Positions 24,787 through 34,521 are shown, numbered from the stretch's first letter. The stretch: 64,000 nucleotides of DNA from Bog-950 sp044228435 (GCA_044228435.1 JBGAUW010000015.1:73463-137462), one strand, 5' to 3'. A program made the numbers and translations. Notes: a model not told the origin generated them from the letters alone.

Positions 24787-27249
24787 CTATCGTACAATTT
24801 GCAGCTTTGTGTTGCTTACATTTTTTGTAACCACATTACGTAGTTGGCAAGCATAAAGACCTGCCGGTAATTGCTCAACAGTTATAACTGCTTTAGAACC
24901 GGTAATTACTTTTTCAGCCACTAGCTTTCCATCTATCGAGTAAACAGCAAAGTTGAATTTGCCTTCCATGCCGGTTTCTACTGTTAGTTGATTGTTGGCA
25001 GGGTTAGGATAAAGTTGAACGCTGGCAACGCTTAAATTGTTGATAGCCGAAGGTGCGCTAACATCGCCGCAGGTACTTGCCGAGCATCCGTTGGCATCGG
25101 TAACTGTAACACAGTAATTGCCAGCCGCAAGGTTGCTGCCGTTACCGGTGCTCCAGGTATATGTATAAGCTGGTGAGCCGCCGGTTGGCGATAATGTAAT
25201 AGCGCCATCGGTAGCGTTAGCGGCAGTTGCATTGGTTATTGTAAGAGCTCCTATTACAAGTGCTGTAGGTTCGCTTACGATAGTAGAAGCAGTTATTGAA
25301 CATCCGTTATCATCCAGTGCTGTAACAGTATAAGTGCCTGCGGTTAAGGTCGCGGCTGTGGTACCCGTGCTGCCGCTGTTTGTCCAGGTGTAGGTATACG
25401 GAGATGTACCGCCCGAAACAGTTGCAGTGGCACTGCCATTTGCACCACCAAAGCATGAAACGTTTGTAGATGAAGCAGAGGCTGAAAGTGCTGTAGGCTC
25501 ATCAACGGTATAAGAATATGAGGCTGTGCAGCCGTTATCGTCGGTTACAACCACGCTATAGCTACCTGCAGCTAAACCGCTAAGATCTTCAGTTGTAAGT
25601 GTATTGCTCCAAAGGTAATCGTAGGTGGGCGTTCCGCCGGTTACGGTTAAGTCAATCGAGCCATTGGTGCTGCCAAAGCAGCTGGCATCTACATTCGTTG
25701 CCGTAATATCTATGGTGCTGGCCTCGCCTACTACTGCTGTAAGAGTAAACGAGCAGTTATTGTTATCGCTAATGGTTAGTGCGTAAGTGCCTGCTACCAG
25801 TGTATCTAAATCTTCTGTAGTTTCAGTGGTGTTCCACGAGAAAGTGACAGGAGCCGTGCCGCCGGTGGTAGTTACCGCTACAGCTCCGTTATTGCCACCG
25901 TTGCAGCTAACGTTGGTAACTACATAAGTGGCAGCTGGTCCATTAGGGGTGGTAACGCTCGTAGTTGCTGTACCGCTGCAGCCGTTGGCATCTGTAATGG
26001 TAACCTGGTAGCTACCTGCACCCAGGTTGCTTATGCTATTGGTATTGCCCTGGTTAGACCATAAATAAGTATAAGTTGGGGTGCCATTAGTAGCTACTAC
26101 CGTAGCCGAACCAGTAGCGCTTACACAACTGGTTGGGGTAGATGTAATGGTTGAAGTGATGGTAGTAGAAGTGGTATTTACAGTAGTGCCCGCCGTGCCT
26201 GTGCAGCCGTTGGCGTCGGTAATAGTAACCTGGTAGCTGCCGCCATTTAAATTGCTAACGGTTGCTGTATTACCAGCGCCGCCAGACCATAGGTAAGTAT
26301 AAGTGGCAGTGCCATTGGTAGGCGTTACGGTAGCTGTGCCCGAATTGCTGGTGCATAAGGTATTGGTAGAAGAAGTTGTGCCTGTTAAAACTGTATTGGT
26401 AGTACCTACGGTGGTGGTAGCAGTAGCAGAGCAGCCAATAGCGTTTTGAACGGTAACGGTATAAGTGCCTGCTGCTAAGCCGTTTACAGTGCTGGTGGTA
26501 GATTGTGCTGCGTTAGACCATAAATAAGAGGTTGCGCCTGTGGCAACCGCCGTTACCGTTCCGCTATTAGCGGTGCAAGTAGTATTGGTTGAAGATGCTG
26601 TAGCTGTAAAAGTGCTGCAATCTAAAAAGGCAAGGTCATCTACATAAAACACGCTGCCATCTACCGGGTTATTGGTATCGCTGCTGCTCATTGTAATTAA
26701 AGCACTGTCGGGGGCTGCCGCATTGGTATAGGTAATTGTGGCAATAAACTGAGTATAGCTGCCTACGTTTGCGCTATTATAAAAGGTAGCTGTGCCTATA
26801 GTGGTGCGAACGCCCCCAATCCATTTCCAAAGCAAAAGCTCAATAGAGCTGCTATCGTTGGCGGACGGGGTGCCTTTATACCAACCTGTTAGTGCAATAG
26901 GGCGCTGGGTGTAGGTAAAGCCGCCTTCAACAGCCTGGGTGTTGGTATTAATTCTTGCGTTACTAACAGTAATACCCGGGGCCACCTGATTGGCAAACGA
27001 AATAAAGCGGCTTGATAATTTGATGGCATAACTGCCACTGTGCGAATTAGCCTGGTTGGCCCGTTCGGTTGTAAAAATCTGTAGTATGGATGTAGAGGAG
27101 TTTAAGGTGCCCCAGTTATCAGGCTCCTGGTAAGGCGGGAAACCGGCGGAGCTCCAGTTTTCGAAGCCCGCATTAGGCAGCTGAGCGGTAGCCAGCAGTG
27201 TAAAAAACGAAAAAACCGAGACAATAATAATTTTGTAATTGTTTGTCAT
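24787..27249 (-). CDS. SprB-repeat surface protein with T9SS type A sorting domain
   Basis: Predicted secreted surface protein of 820 residues. Signal peptide (about 1-22, ending ATAQ), an N-terminal beta-sandwich domain starting PNAGFENWSS (about 25-208) that resembles putative carbohydrate-binding (PCMD-like) domains, seven SprB-type repeats of about 70-77 residues (about 210-745, each with a conserved Cys, a YxYLWS-like strand and AGxYxVTVTDxNGC), and a C-terminal type A sorting domain beginning VQLYPNPANNQL. The Cys pairs in each repeat could form disulfides. The role is probably adhesion or surface display; type A tails usually lead to lipopolysaccharide anchoring. Low-complexity Thr/Ser content is high. 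Confidence 0.9.
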   Translation of the reverse strand: MTNNYKIIIVSVFSFFTLLATAQLPNAGFENWSSAGFPPYQEPDNWGTLNSSTSILQIFTTERANQANSHSGSYAIKLSSRFISFANQVAPGITVSNARINTNTQAVEGGFTYTQRPIALTGWYKGTPSANDSSSIELLLWKWIGGVRTTIGTATFYNSANVGSYTQFIATITYTNAAAPDSALITMSSSDTNNPVDGSVFYVDDLAFLDCSTFTATASSTNTTCTANSGTVTAVATGATSYLWSNAAQSTTSTVNGLAAGTYTVTVQNAIGCSATATTTVGTTNTVLTGTTSSTNTLCTSNSGTATVTPTNGTATYTYLWSGGAGNTATVSNLNGGSYQVTITDANGCTGTAGTTVNTTSTTITSTITSTPTSCVSATGSATVVATNGTPTYTYLWSNQGNTNSISNLGAGSYQVTITDANGCSGTATTSVTTPNGPAATYVVTNVSCNGGNNGAVAVTTTGGTAPVTFSWNTTETTEDLDTLVAGTYALTISDNNNCSFTLTAVVGEASTIDITATNVDASCFGSTNGSIDLTVTGGTPTYDYLWSNTLTTEDLSGLAAGSYSVVVTDDNGCTASYSYTVDEPTALSASASSTNVSCFGGANGSATATVSGGTSPYTYTWTNSGSTGTTAATLTAGTYTVTALDDNGCSITASTIVSEPTALVIGALTITNATAANATDGAITLSPTGGSPAYTYTWSTGNGSNLAAGNYCVTVTDANGCSASTCGDVSAPSAINNLSVASVQLYPNPANNQLTVETGMEGKFNFAVYSIDGKLVAEKVITGSKAVITVEQLPAGLYACQLRNVVTKNVSNTKLQIVR

Positions 27250-27295
27250 AATAGTTTTATTTGAGAACGGAAGTTAAAATCTAAACCCAAATTGC

Positions 27296-28954
27296 ATGAA
27301 AAAAATTTACTTCTTATTGCTGATAGCATTTAGCGCCTCAAATGCTATTGCACAAAGCACCTTTAACCGCGTTTATACAATCCTGCAATCGCACTGCGTC
27401 GCGGGTTGCCATAACGCTACTGATAATGCGGGCAGCCTTAACCTAAACGGAACTGAACAAGCTGTTTACGCTGCTTTAGTGAACGTAACTCCCAGCAATC
27501 CGGCTGCCGCTGCCCAAGGCCATAAGCTGGTAGACCCGGGCGACCCGCGTAACAGCTTTTTGTTTAAAAAAATAAACCGTGGGTTAGATGCTAACCTTGC
27601 TTTAGGTGCTAACGAAGGAGCCGAGATGCCTGACTCATATCCTGTAAACGCTCTATCAGAAACAGAGCGCGAAATGGTGCGCCAGTGGATTTTGTTTGAA
27701 GCTAAAGATACCGGTGTATTGGTAAATGAAACCGTTATAAATGATTTTTATGTAACGCAAGGTGGGCAGCCGCGCCAGCAACCATTAGCCCCGCCGGCAG
27801 CTAACGAAGGTGTGCAAATTTACTGGGGCCCTTTGTTTATGAGCGTAGGGCAGGAGTTTGAATACGCAAGTAATTTTAAGGTTAGAAACCCGGTAAAATC
27901 TGATGTTACGCGCCTTAACGTAGTGGAAAATGATGAGTCGCACCACTTTGCTTTATATAAGTACTTTCCTAAAGCAGATACCGCGTTTGCTCCGGGTATG
28001 CATAAGATAAATGGCATTGCAGATGAGGCGCGATTGTTTTATGCCGCCGATGTAATTGCACAATGGCCAAATAACATCGATTTACGTTACCCTGCCGGTA
28101 CTGCTTATTTGTTCGATAGCAACTCGGTAGTAAATATCACTTACCACCTGATTAATTATAACGATTCGATTATTGCGGCCGAGGCTTACATGAACATTTA
28201 CTACCAGCCGCACCAACAAAGCACTATACCTATTAAAACGGCACAAATACGCTATGGCGGCGACCAGGTTGGCGATTTGATAATTAAAAATACCGGCACC
28301 GATACTACCTTTGTAATTAATCAGTTTGAACCCGATTCGGCGTTCTTATGGAACATTATTTCTATGCAGGCCCATACACATAAATTAGGGAAGGCCTATA
28401 ACGTATGGACCCGTAATGCCAATGGCGGTAAAGATTCGTTGATTTATGACGGGCGCTACGATCCTACCTATACCTTTAACCAGGGTGTTTACATTTGGGA
28501 TAACCCGCCTTACCGACAGTTTAGCCCGCCGCTACCGGTTGATTTGCGTAAGGGCTTAATACACGAAGCTACCTTTAGAAACAACGGTCCTGCCTGGGTA
28601 GGCTTTGGTTTAACTACCGAAGATGAAATGTATGTTACGTTTATTGTTTACTACAAATCGGAGTTCCCTACCGGCGTAACGGATGAGACCTATGTAGATA
28701 ATAATATTAAGTGGTACCCTAACCCGGTTAATAATGTTGCTTATATACAACTTAATGAGCTACAGCAATTAGATAATATAGAACTTAAATTATTCGATTT
28801 GCTGGGTAACGAGGTATCTAAAGTAAAAGGTAATACCGCTACCGGTGGTGTAATGAAAATAAAAATGGACCACCTGCAAAACGGATGCTACATATACCGG
28901 TTATCGGATAATGGAAAAGTTACCGGCACCGGAAAAGTAATGGTTCAAAAATAA
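27296..28954 (+). CDS. Copper monooxygenase-like protein with cytochrome-like motif and T9SS tail
   Basis: The 552 residues start with a signal peptide (ending AIAQ). An N-terminal cytochrome c-like segment carries CVAGCH (34-39), a CxxxCH form rather than CxxCH, with a DPRNSFLFKKI loop typical of this class. The middle and later part (about 160-450) resembles copper type II ascorbate-dependent monooxygenases (PHM/DBH): HHFALY near 222 and MQAHTHKLG near 361 give candidate copper ligands. The C-terminus is a type A T9SS domain starting WYPNPVNN. Predicted surface redox enzyme; the substrate is unknown. The domain assignment in the middle is by motif only. Confidence 0.72.
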   Translation: MKKIYFLLLIAFSASNAIAQSTFNRVYTILQSHCVAGCHNATDNAGSLNLNGTEQAVYAALVNVTPSNPAAAAQGHKLVDPGDPRNSFLFKKINRGLDANLALGANEGAEMPDSYPVNALSETEREMVRQWILFEAKDTGVLVNETVINDFYVTQGGQPRQQPLAPPAANEGVQIYWGPLFMSVGQEFEYASNFKVRNPVKSDVTRLNVVENDESHHFALYKYFPKADTAFAPGMHKINGIADEARLFYAADVIAQWPNNIDLRYPAGTAYLFDSNSVVNITYHLINYNDSIIAAEAYMNIYYQPHQQSTIPIKTAQIRYGGDQVGDLIIKNTGTDTTFVINQFEPDSAFLWNIISMQAHTHKLGKAYNVWTRNANGGKDSLIYDGRYDPTYTFNQGVYIWDNPPYRQFSPPLPVDLRKGLIHEATFRNNGPAWVGFGLTTEDEMYVTFIVYYKSEFPTGVTDETYVDNNIKWYPNPVNNVAYIQLNELQQLDNIELKLFDLLGNEVSKVKGNTATGGVMKIKMDHLQNGCYIYRLSDNGKVTGTGKVMVQK

Positions 28955-28969
28955 ATCTATAACGCCATG

Positions 28970-28999
28970 TATGTCCTTTGGCGCCTGCCAAAGGACATA
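28970..28999 (+). terminator. Intrinsic terminator between two T9SS cargo genes
   Basis: TATGTCCTTTGGC (28970-28982) pairs exactly with GCCAAAGGACATA (28987-28999) around GCCT, followed by TTTATTT. An in-frame ATG at 28971 lies inside this hairpin, which argues against its use as the start of the next gene. Confidence 0.75.
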
Positions 29000-29015
29000 T
29001 TTATTTAACCAAATT

Positions 29016-29876
29016 ATGAAACCACGCATTAAGTTCCTGTCTATTGCTTTTGTTGCTACAGTTTGCCTGCTTTTTAAATACGAGCTGAGCAATTCAAACA
29101 TTGAGCAGCCTGCAGCGGGTAATAATGGAGCCCCTAATACTGTGCCGCCTAATCAAACCTGTGCGCAATGCCACTCGGGTGCCGGTGCCCAGCAAAATGC
29201 TGTGCCTAATGTTGATTTTAGTTTTAATGATGGCACTACAGATGTGCCGGTGGCTAACTTTAAATATGAATTGAATAAAGAGTATACGGTGCGCTACCGC
29301 CCTCTTACTACCAGTAAGGCTTATGGCTTTCAAATGAGCGCTCTTACCTCTACTAATGCCAATGGCGGAAGCTTTACATTAATAGATCCTAGTACAACTA
29401 CATTAGTATCTACCCCTACTAATTACATAGCGCACCACAATGCCAGTAGTTTTCATGATTGGTCGTTTAAGTGGACCGCGCCTGCTACCAACGTAGGTAA
29501 TATTACCTTCTATTATGTGTTTAATGCCTCTGATAGTAACCTTGCCCAAACCGGCGATACTATTTATGTAGGCAACAGTGTGGTGCAGCCTGCACCTGCA
29601 ACCGGCATTGCCAGTATAACAGCACTTAATAATCTGTCGGTTTACCCCAACCCGGCCAGCGATTTTGTTACGGTAGCTTTTAATACTACTGCTACCGAAA
29701 AAGTGCAGATTAATGTATTTAGCACCGAAGGTAAATGGCTTAAAACAATTTTTGAAGGGACAGCAAGTAACAACTTTAGCACTACCGCTAATATTGCCGG
29801 TTTACCAACCGGTATTTACCTGTTGCAAATTAAAGCAGGCAATAATTTAACCTGCCGAAAAATAGTAGTGCAGTAA
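29016..29876 (+). CDS. Choice-of-anchor V-like heme-motif protein with T9SS tail
   Basis: The 286 residues begin with a signal sequence (MKPRIKFLSIAFVATVCLLF), then NNGAPNTVPPNQTCAQCHSG with a CxxCH heme motif at 49-53, followed by a beta-sandwich (about 60-195) with YGFQMSAL that resembles Reeler/choice-of-anchor V domains, and a type A T9SS domain starting LSVYPNPASD. The start at 29016 is chosen because the upstream in-frame ATG lies in a terminator hairpin. It follows another heme-motif T9SS cargo. Function unknown; surface redox or adhesion are both possible. Confidence 0.8.
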   Translation: MKPRIKFLSIAFVATVCLLFKYELSNSNIEQPAAGNNGAPNTVPPNQTCAQCHSGAGAQQNAVPNVDFSFNDGTTDVPVANFKYELNKEYTVRYRPLTTSKAYGFQMSALTSTNANGGSFTLIDPSTTTLVSTPTNYIAHHNASSFHDWSFKWTAPATNVGNITFYYVFNASDSNLAQTGDTIYVGNSVVQPAPATGIASITALNNLSVYPNPASDFVTVAFNTTATEKVQINVFSTEGKWLKTIFEGTASNNFSTTANIAGLPTGIYLLQIKAGNNLTCRKIVVQ

Positions 29877-29877
29877 T

Positions 29878-30780
29878 TTAAATACGCTCTATTACCATTA
29901 AAATATACTCCTTATGTGCGGCAAACACTATAGGGTTAATGGTGGCTATATTCTTATCTATTTTGGCATTAATTTCGGGCAGGGCCGGTTGCAGGGCATA
30001 AAAAATACCCGGTGCCTTTACCTCTAATTTACCTTCAATAAACTCTTTTATAGGCATGCCTATTTGTGTGGCCCACATGTGGGCATATGCAATGGTAGGC
30101 AGTATGTGCGGGGTAATATCGCGCTGGTAGGTAATTGTAAAACCGTTCTGCTGGAGTCGCTCGCAAAACAGTTTCCAGTTGTGCCCGCTTTTCTCCCCGG
30201 CTTCGCCTTTTTTAAAGTAGTCGCAGGCAATCCACTTGCCGCCGGGCTTCAATATTTTATTAATTAAAGGCAGGGCTTTATCTAACTGCAAATATTGTAG
30301 CGATTCGCTGGTTATTACAGTTCCAAAGTGAGCATCGTAACCGCCTGGCATATCTTCAAACCGGCAATCGAGCACGGTGGTGCCCGCGTATTTTTTGGTA
30401 ACGTATTTTACCTGGTTCTTATCGGGGGTAAGGGCAACCACCTGTTTGTTTTTGGTATGCAGCAAGCTTATAAGTCCGCCCATACCACAGCCAATATCCA
30501 ATATCGGGTTGTTGTAATCGGTTAGCTGGTTTACAATTTGCCAGCCATAATCTTCCTGTGCCTTATATATATGGCTTATCGAAATATCGTGCGGGTTTAT
30601 GTGCGGGTCTTCAAAATAACCATAGTGTAAAAAATCTTTAGGCAGCAATTGGGCATACAGCTTTAGTTGCGCATCATCATACACACGGTCTTTTTTCTTC
30701 CGGTTGCGCTGCAATTGTATTACGCGAGCCAGGTGCTGCGGATATATAAAGCGTTTTAGTATGGTGGTAAGAATGCTCAT
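29878..30780 (-). CDS. Class I SAM-dependent methyltransferase
   Basis: The 300-residue protein has a Rossmann-type methyltransferase core: motif I LDIGCGMGG near 98-106, an acidic end of strand 2 in VVALTPD, then GTVITSESLQY and ILKPGGKWIACDYFK. The N-terminal region (LLPKDFLHYGYFEDP) resembles cyclopropane-fatty-acid synthase-like methyltransferases, but the substrate cannot be named. It is the last gene of a four-gene minus-strand run (LptF/G, PAP2, PMT-like transferase, methyltransferase) with 5 bp to the PMT-like gene, so a lipid or envelope substrate is plausible. Confidence 0.85.
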   Translation of the reverse strand: MSILTTILKRFIYPQHLARVIQLQRNRKKKDRVYDDAQLKLYAQLLPKDFLHYGYFEDPHINPHDISISHIYKAQEDYGWQIVNQLTDYNNPILDIGCGMGGLISLLHTKNKQVVALTPDKNQVKYVTKKYAGTTVLDCRFEDMPGGYDAHFGTVITSESLQYLQLDKALPLINKILKPGGKWIACDYFKKGEAGEKSGHNWKLFCERLQQNGFTITYQRDITPHILPTIAYAHMWATQIGMPIKEFIEGKLEVKAPGIFYALQPALPEINAKIDKNIATINPIVFAAHKEYILMVIERI

Positions 30781-30785
30781 GTATT

Positions 30786-32432
30786 TTAATGCTTTATCAG
30801 TTCAAAAAACACCCAGCCATTTTTGCGGTAGGTTTCGCGTAATTCCCAATACCAGGGCTTTATGTTTTCTACCTTATTTACTTTTGTTACCACATATTTT
30901 TTTAGTAGCGTATCGTTTGGTGTAGGCAAAGGTTTTTGCGCGTAAAACAGGTGGCCGTAGCTTTTAAAGCCCGCAGTTTCTATTACACAAGGCTCGCCTT
31001 TTTTCGATTCGAAAAATTCTATCAAAGCAGCCTGCGAGTATTTTTCTACCCGGGGGATTATGAGCGTCATTAAAGTGCTTACAAAAAGTGCGCTGCTTAT
31101 TATAAGCAGGTAGGCACCCCACTTAAGGTTTTTGGTTTGTATAAGTAAGATGGATACAATAAGGCATGCCAGGTAAATTATACCATAAAAAATATCGTTG
31201 CGGGTCCAGTATACGGTGGCGCGCAGGCACTCTTTGGCAAAATCATCTTTTATATAATTAATAAATACATCGGGCCGCTGCATTACAAAAATGCCACCGG
31301 TAACAGCCGCTACTATTAATACGCCTATGGTAAGCAGGGGCGCCGTTTGCTTCCAGGTCCACTTTAGTTTGCCATCAAACAAATGGTTTAAATAGTAGGC
31401 TGCCAAAAATGTGATAGGGAAGTTGCAGAGAGATGAATAATGCAAAATTTTGGTGCGCACAATAGAAAACAAAATCAGCACTACCAGTAACAAGTAAACC
31501 ATCCACCGCTTAAAAAAGTGTTGGCTAATAGTATCTTCTTCATTCTTTTTAAACGAATCGAATATAAGTGCAGAGGCAGGAAAAACACCAATCAATAATG
31601 CCACAAAGTGGTAGAAGAACGGTCCGCCGTGACCGGCATCTTCGGTTTTAAACAGGCGTATTTGATACTTTATAAATTCATCAACAAAGGTAAGGCCGTT
31701 GGCTTTTATTTGAAAACTAAGCCAGGCAATTACTACCAGTGCAACCACTATCCACCACACAATCATTTCGCCCAGTTCTACTTTAAGTTTACCGCGGTTT
31801 ACAAAAAAGTAGGTGCTGGCTGTAAGTATGAGTATTAAAATAGCAACTGGCCCTTTGGTAAGCGTAGCCAGGCCTATAAACACGGCAGAGAGCAGAAGGT
31901 TCCAGCGGCGGTTGGCGCGCTTGCGCTTAGGGTCTTCAAAATCGTTTTGCAGGCTAAGCTTAAATAAAAAAAAGACGCCTAAAAAAATGAAGAGGTTAAA
32001 TACAGGGTCTATAATGCCGCTTTTAAAATATATCTGCGGTAACAGGCTACAGGCAAAAAACAGGGCCCATAATATGCCCAGCTGCGATTTAAACACATAG
32101 CGGCCTACGTTAAACACTACCAGCATGGTTACTATACCGCAAATGGCATTGGGCAGGCGCGCTGCAAAGGCATTAATGCCAAAGTAGTGCATGCTTAAGG
32201 CCTGCAGCCAAATAAAAAGCGGGGGCTTTTCGTAAAAGGGCTGAAAATTAATTTGCACCATGCGGTAGTTGTGGGTTAGCAACATCTCCCGTGCGCTTTC
32301 GGCAAAGTTTATCTCGTCCCAATCAAATAAATGCACGCTGCCTATAAAAGGGATAAACAGCAACGCCCCTATAGCAACTAGTAAAAGCTGCGTGGGAAAC
32401 TGCATGATTTGTTTTCGTAACCGTTCTACCAT
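30786..32432 (-). CDS. PMT/ArnT-like membrane glycosyltransferase (GT39/GT83)
   Basis: The 548-residue protein has about eleven predicted membrane helices and the family N-terminus: an acidic motif FDWDEINFAESAREM near 33-47 and FQPFYEKPPLFIWLQ near 62-77, where the DE pair is the catalytic region of polyprenyl-phosphate-sugar transferases. The C-terminal soluble part (about 430-548) is periplasmic. Such enzymes transfer sugars from lipid carriers to lipid A or other envelope acceptors. The gene overlaps the PAP2 gene by 7 bp. The run with PAP2 and LptF/G fits lipid A or lipopolysaccharide modification. Confidence 0.88.
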   Translation of the reverse strand: MVERLRKQIMQFPTQLLLVAIGALLFIPFIGSVHLFDWDEINFAESAREMLLTHNYRMVQINFQPFYEKPPLFIWLQALSMHYFGINAFAARLPNAICGIVTMLVVFNVGRYVFKSQLGILWALFFACSLLPQIYFKSGIIDPVFNLFIFLGVFFLFKLSLQNDFEDPKRKRANRRWNLLLSAVFIGLATLTKGPVAILILILTASTYFFVNRGKLKVELGEMIVWWIVVALVVIAWLSFQIKANGLTFVDEFIKYQIRLFKTEDAGHGGPFFYHFVALLIGVFPASALIFDSFKKNEEDTISQHFFKRWMVYLLLVVLILFSIVRTKILHYSSLCNFPITFLAAYYLNHLFDGKLKWTWKQTAPLLTIGVLIVAAVTGGIFVMQRPDVFINYIKDDFAKECLRATVYWTRNDIFYGIIYLACLIVSILLIQTKNLKWGAYLLIISSALFVSTLMTLIIPRVEKYSQAALIEFFESKKGEPCVIETAGFKSYGHLFYAQKPLPTPNDTLLKKYVVTKVNKVENIKPWYWELRETYRKNGWVFFELIKH

Positions 32433-33076
32433 TTAAGCAAGGCTTTATCTTTCCAGTGCAGGCTGTTATAAAAGCCCGACCGGACGAAAGTTAGATAAAA
32501 AACCGAACTGATAACTACACCAACCATTGAACCGGCATAAACATCGCGGAAAAAGTGCTGTAACAAATATACGCGCGATATACCTACCAGCAGGGCTAAA
32601 AAGAAAAAGGCGATGCTATAGCGTTTGTTTTTTATTAAGAAAGTGAGCATAGCAAAAAGCCCGAATGCACCCGAGGTATGGCCCGATGGAAAGCTGTTAT
32701 ATTTTAAAACTATAAGGCCATTTACAAAGTTAAGCTGGGCTTTACCTTCAAAAAAAACAGAGGGGCGCACCGCACTATCGAAAACCCAGTGCTTAAGCAC
32801 ACCGGTAATGGCAAACACCAGTAATATGTTCAGCGCCAGTATAAGCCCTTTACCGTAACTAAAGCGCAGCGCTACTATTAATATAAAAAGCAGCATGGGC
32901 CCCTCGGCCATTTGGGTAGTGTATTTAAAAAAGGTATCCAGCGCGGGAGTATGCAGGGTATTAAAGTAAAGTATTTCGCGGCCCTGCTCAAACTGAAATA
33001 CGAGTATGCCCCCGATAAGTAGAAATAATAGGTAGAGCCCGAAGAAGTAACGGTTTTGATATACAAACTCTTTCAA
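32426..33076 (-). CDS. PAP2 family membrane phosphatase
   Basis: Integral membrane phosphatase of 216 residues. The three PAP2 motifs are visible: KHWVFDSAVRP, PSGHTSG and SRVYLLQHFFRDV, with the catalytic histidines. Likely substrates are undecaprenyl pyrophosphate or lipid A phosphates. The start is TTG: it overlaps the TGA stop of the LptF/G gene as TTGA, and no ATG occurs before the first helices. It also overlaps the next gene by 7 bp, so the three genes are coupled. Confidence 0.9.
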   Translation of the reverse strand: MKEFVYQNRYFFGLYLLFLLIGGILVFQFEQGREILYFNTLHTPALDTFFKYTTQMAEGPMLLFILIVALRFSYGKGLILALNILLVFAITGVLKHWVFDSAVRPSVFFEGKAQLNFVNGLIVLKYNSFPSGHTSGAFGLFAMLTFLIKNKRYSIAFFFLALLVGISRVYLLQHFFRDVYAGSMVGVVISSVFYLTFVRSGFYNSLHWKDKALLKW

Positions 33077-34521
33077 GCAGCAGATTTTTTTGGCAGCAGT
33101 TTGTTAATTACATTACGGTAATAATCGGTGCTGTAAATTTTTGAATCGTTGGTAGCTTTAAGCGTTAAAAACAGGCCTATGGGCGTAAGTATAAATGTAG
33201 AAAGCCACATGCCGCCAAAAACGGTGAGCACATTGTTTTCGGATAGCTTTTCGCCAATAATAGAGGTAACGTGGTACACAATAAAAAATATAACGCAATA
33301 GAACAACGGCCAGCCCAACCCACCCTTGCGTATAATAGAGCCTAGCGGGGCACCAATAAAAAACAGCACCAGGCAAGCTACCGATAAGGTGAATTTTCGA
33401 TACACCTCTACCATGTGGCTAACAAAATCTTTCTCTTTATACTCTAACTGTTTGGCTGTTATATCCGAAAAGTTTTTCACATTGCGGGCGCGGGTCATGG
33501 CTACTTCCATTACCTGTATGCGTTTGGTTTTTTCAAACTCTTCTACAAGCGCTTCGGGTTTGTCAAACTTTACCGGTGCTACTTTTGCATCTTCTTTTGC
33601 CGTATCTAACCCAAACTTTTTAAAGCCCATGTACGGAACGTTGTATTCGCTATAGCCTTTTTTTAGTTTGCCGGCTTCTATGTTTATGGTGTCTATTTCG
33701 CTGTAAAGCTGCTCCAGGTTAAGCATTTGCTTTAAATCTTTAAAAAAGTTTTCGTCGGTGCGGGCCAGTTTAAACTGCGAAAGATCGAATCGTTTTTCCC
33801 ACGATGAAAACTCGGTGTTAACCATAGAGTAGGTGTTTTCCTTACCCGGGTCTTTGGGGTCAATTTCGCGGTATTGTTTGCCGGTGTCCAGTTTAAGGGT
33901 TAGGGCCAGGGCCTGTTCATCCTGCGTCATCATACCCCTTTTAGCAGTTATTACATGGTCATCACCTTTGCCGCTGGTGTGGTCGTAAACAGTAATGTTG
34001 TAAAGCGTATTGGTTTCATCATCTTTTTCGCCGGCGCGTATGGCAAAGCCATCTATACCGCTGTAAAAAATACCGGGTTTAAGCGCTACCGTTGGTTTTT
34101 GATGGCGTATATCGTAAAGCAAAGCCCCAAACTTTAAGTTGGCCCGCGGCAACAGGTTGTTGGAGAAGAAGAAGGCAAAAATGCTTATCAGGGCTACCGT
34201 AACTATTAGCGCGCGCATAAAACGGAATAGCGAAATACCGGCCGACCTTACCGCCGTAAGTTCGTAATGCTCGCCAAAGGCGCCGTAGGTCATAATAGAG
34301 GCCAGTAACACTGCCAGCGGCAGGGCCAGTGGTACCAACCTGGCCGATGCGTAAACCAACAGCTCAAAAAGCACCCAGCTATCGAGGCCCTTGCCCACCA
34401 GGTCATCTACATACTTCCATAAAAACTGCATTACCAATACAAACTGGGCAATGCAGAAGGTAAGTATAAATGGCCCTATAAAGCTTTTAACAACAAGCCA
34501 GTCTAATCTCTTCACGCGCAT
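33073..34521 (-). CDS. LptF/LptG family lipopolysaccharide export permease
   Basis: Inner-membrane permease of 482 residues (YjgP/YjgQ family) that with LptB drives lipopolysaccharide from the inner membrane to the periplasmic bridge. Three N-terminal helices (about 15-125, with the ASARLVPLALPLAVLLASIMTYG pattern and AGISLFRFMR), a long periplasmic beta-jellyroll region (about 130-375, longer than in E. coli because of an inserted charged helical stretch near 250-340), and three C-terminal helices with VACLVLFFIGAPLGSIIRKGG. Which of LptF or LptG it represents is not certain. It starts the operon with PAP2 and a PMT-like transferase. Confidence 0.92.
   Translation of the reverse strand: MRVKRLDWLVVKSFIGPFILTFCIAQFVLVMQFLWKYVDDLVGKGLDSWVLFELLVYASARLVPLALPLAVLLASIMTYGAFGEHYELTAVRSAGISLFRFMRALIVTVALISIFAFFFSNNLLPRANLKFGALLYDIRHQKPTVALKPGIFYSGIDGFAIRAGEKDDETNTLYNITVYDHTSGKGDDHVITAKRGMMTQDEQALALTLKLDTGKQYREIDPKDPGKENTYSMVNTEFSSWEKRFDLSQFKLARTDENFFKDLKQMLNLEQLYSEIDTINIEAGKLKKGYSEYNVPYMGFKKFGLDTAKEDAKVAPVKFDKPEALVEEFEKTKRIQVMEVAMTRARNVKNFSDITAKQLEYKEKDFVSHMVEVYRKFTLSVACLVLFFIGAPLGSIIRKGGLGWPLFYCVIFFIVYHVTSIIGEKLSENNVLTVFGGMWLSTFILTPIGLFLTLKATNDSKIYSTDYYRNVINKLLPKKSAA

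Noticed and set aside
24787..27249. Regularly spaced similar segments as a possible CRISPR array
   Set aside because: The periodicity comes from SprB protein repeats of about 75 codons, with no exact short repeats and no unique spacers.
28971..29015. Upstream start of the choice-of-anchor V-like gene
   Set aside because: It lies within a perfect terminator hairpin; the ATG at 29016 gives a normal signal peptide.
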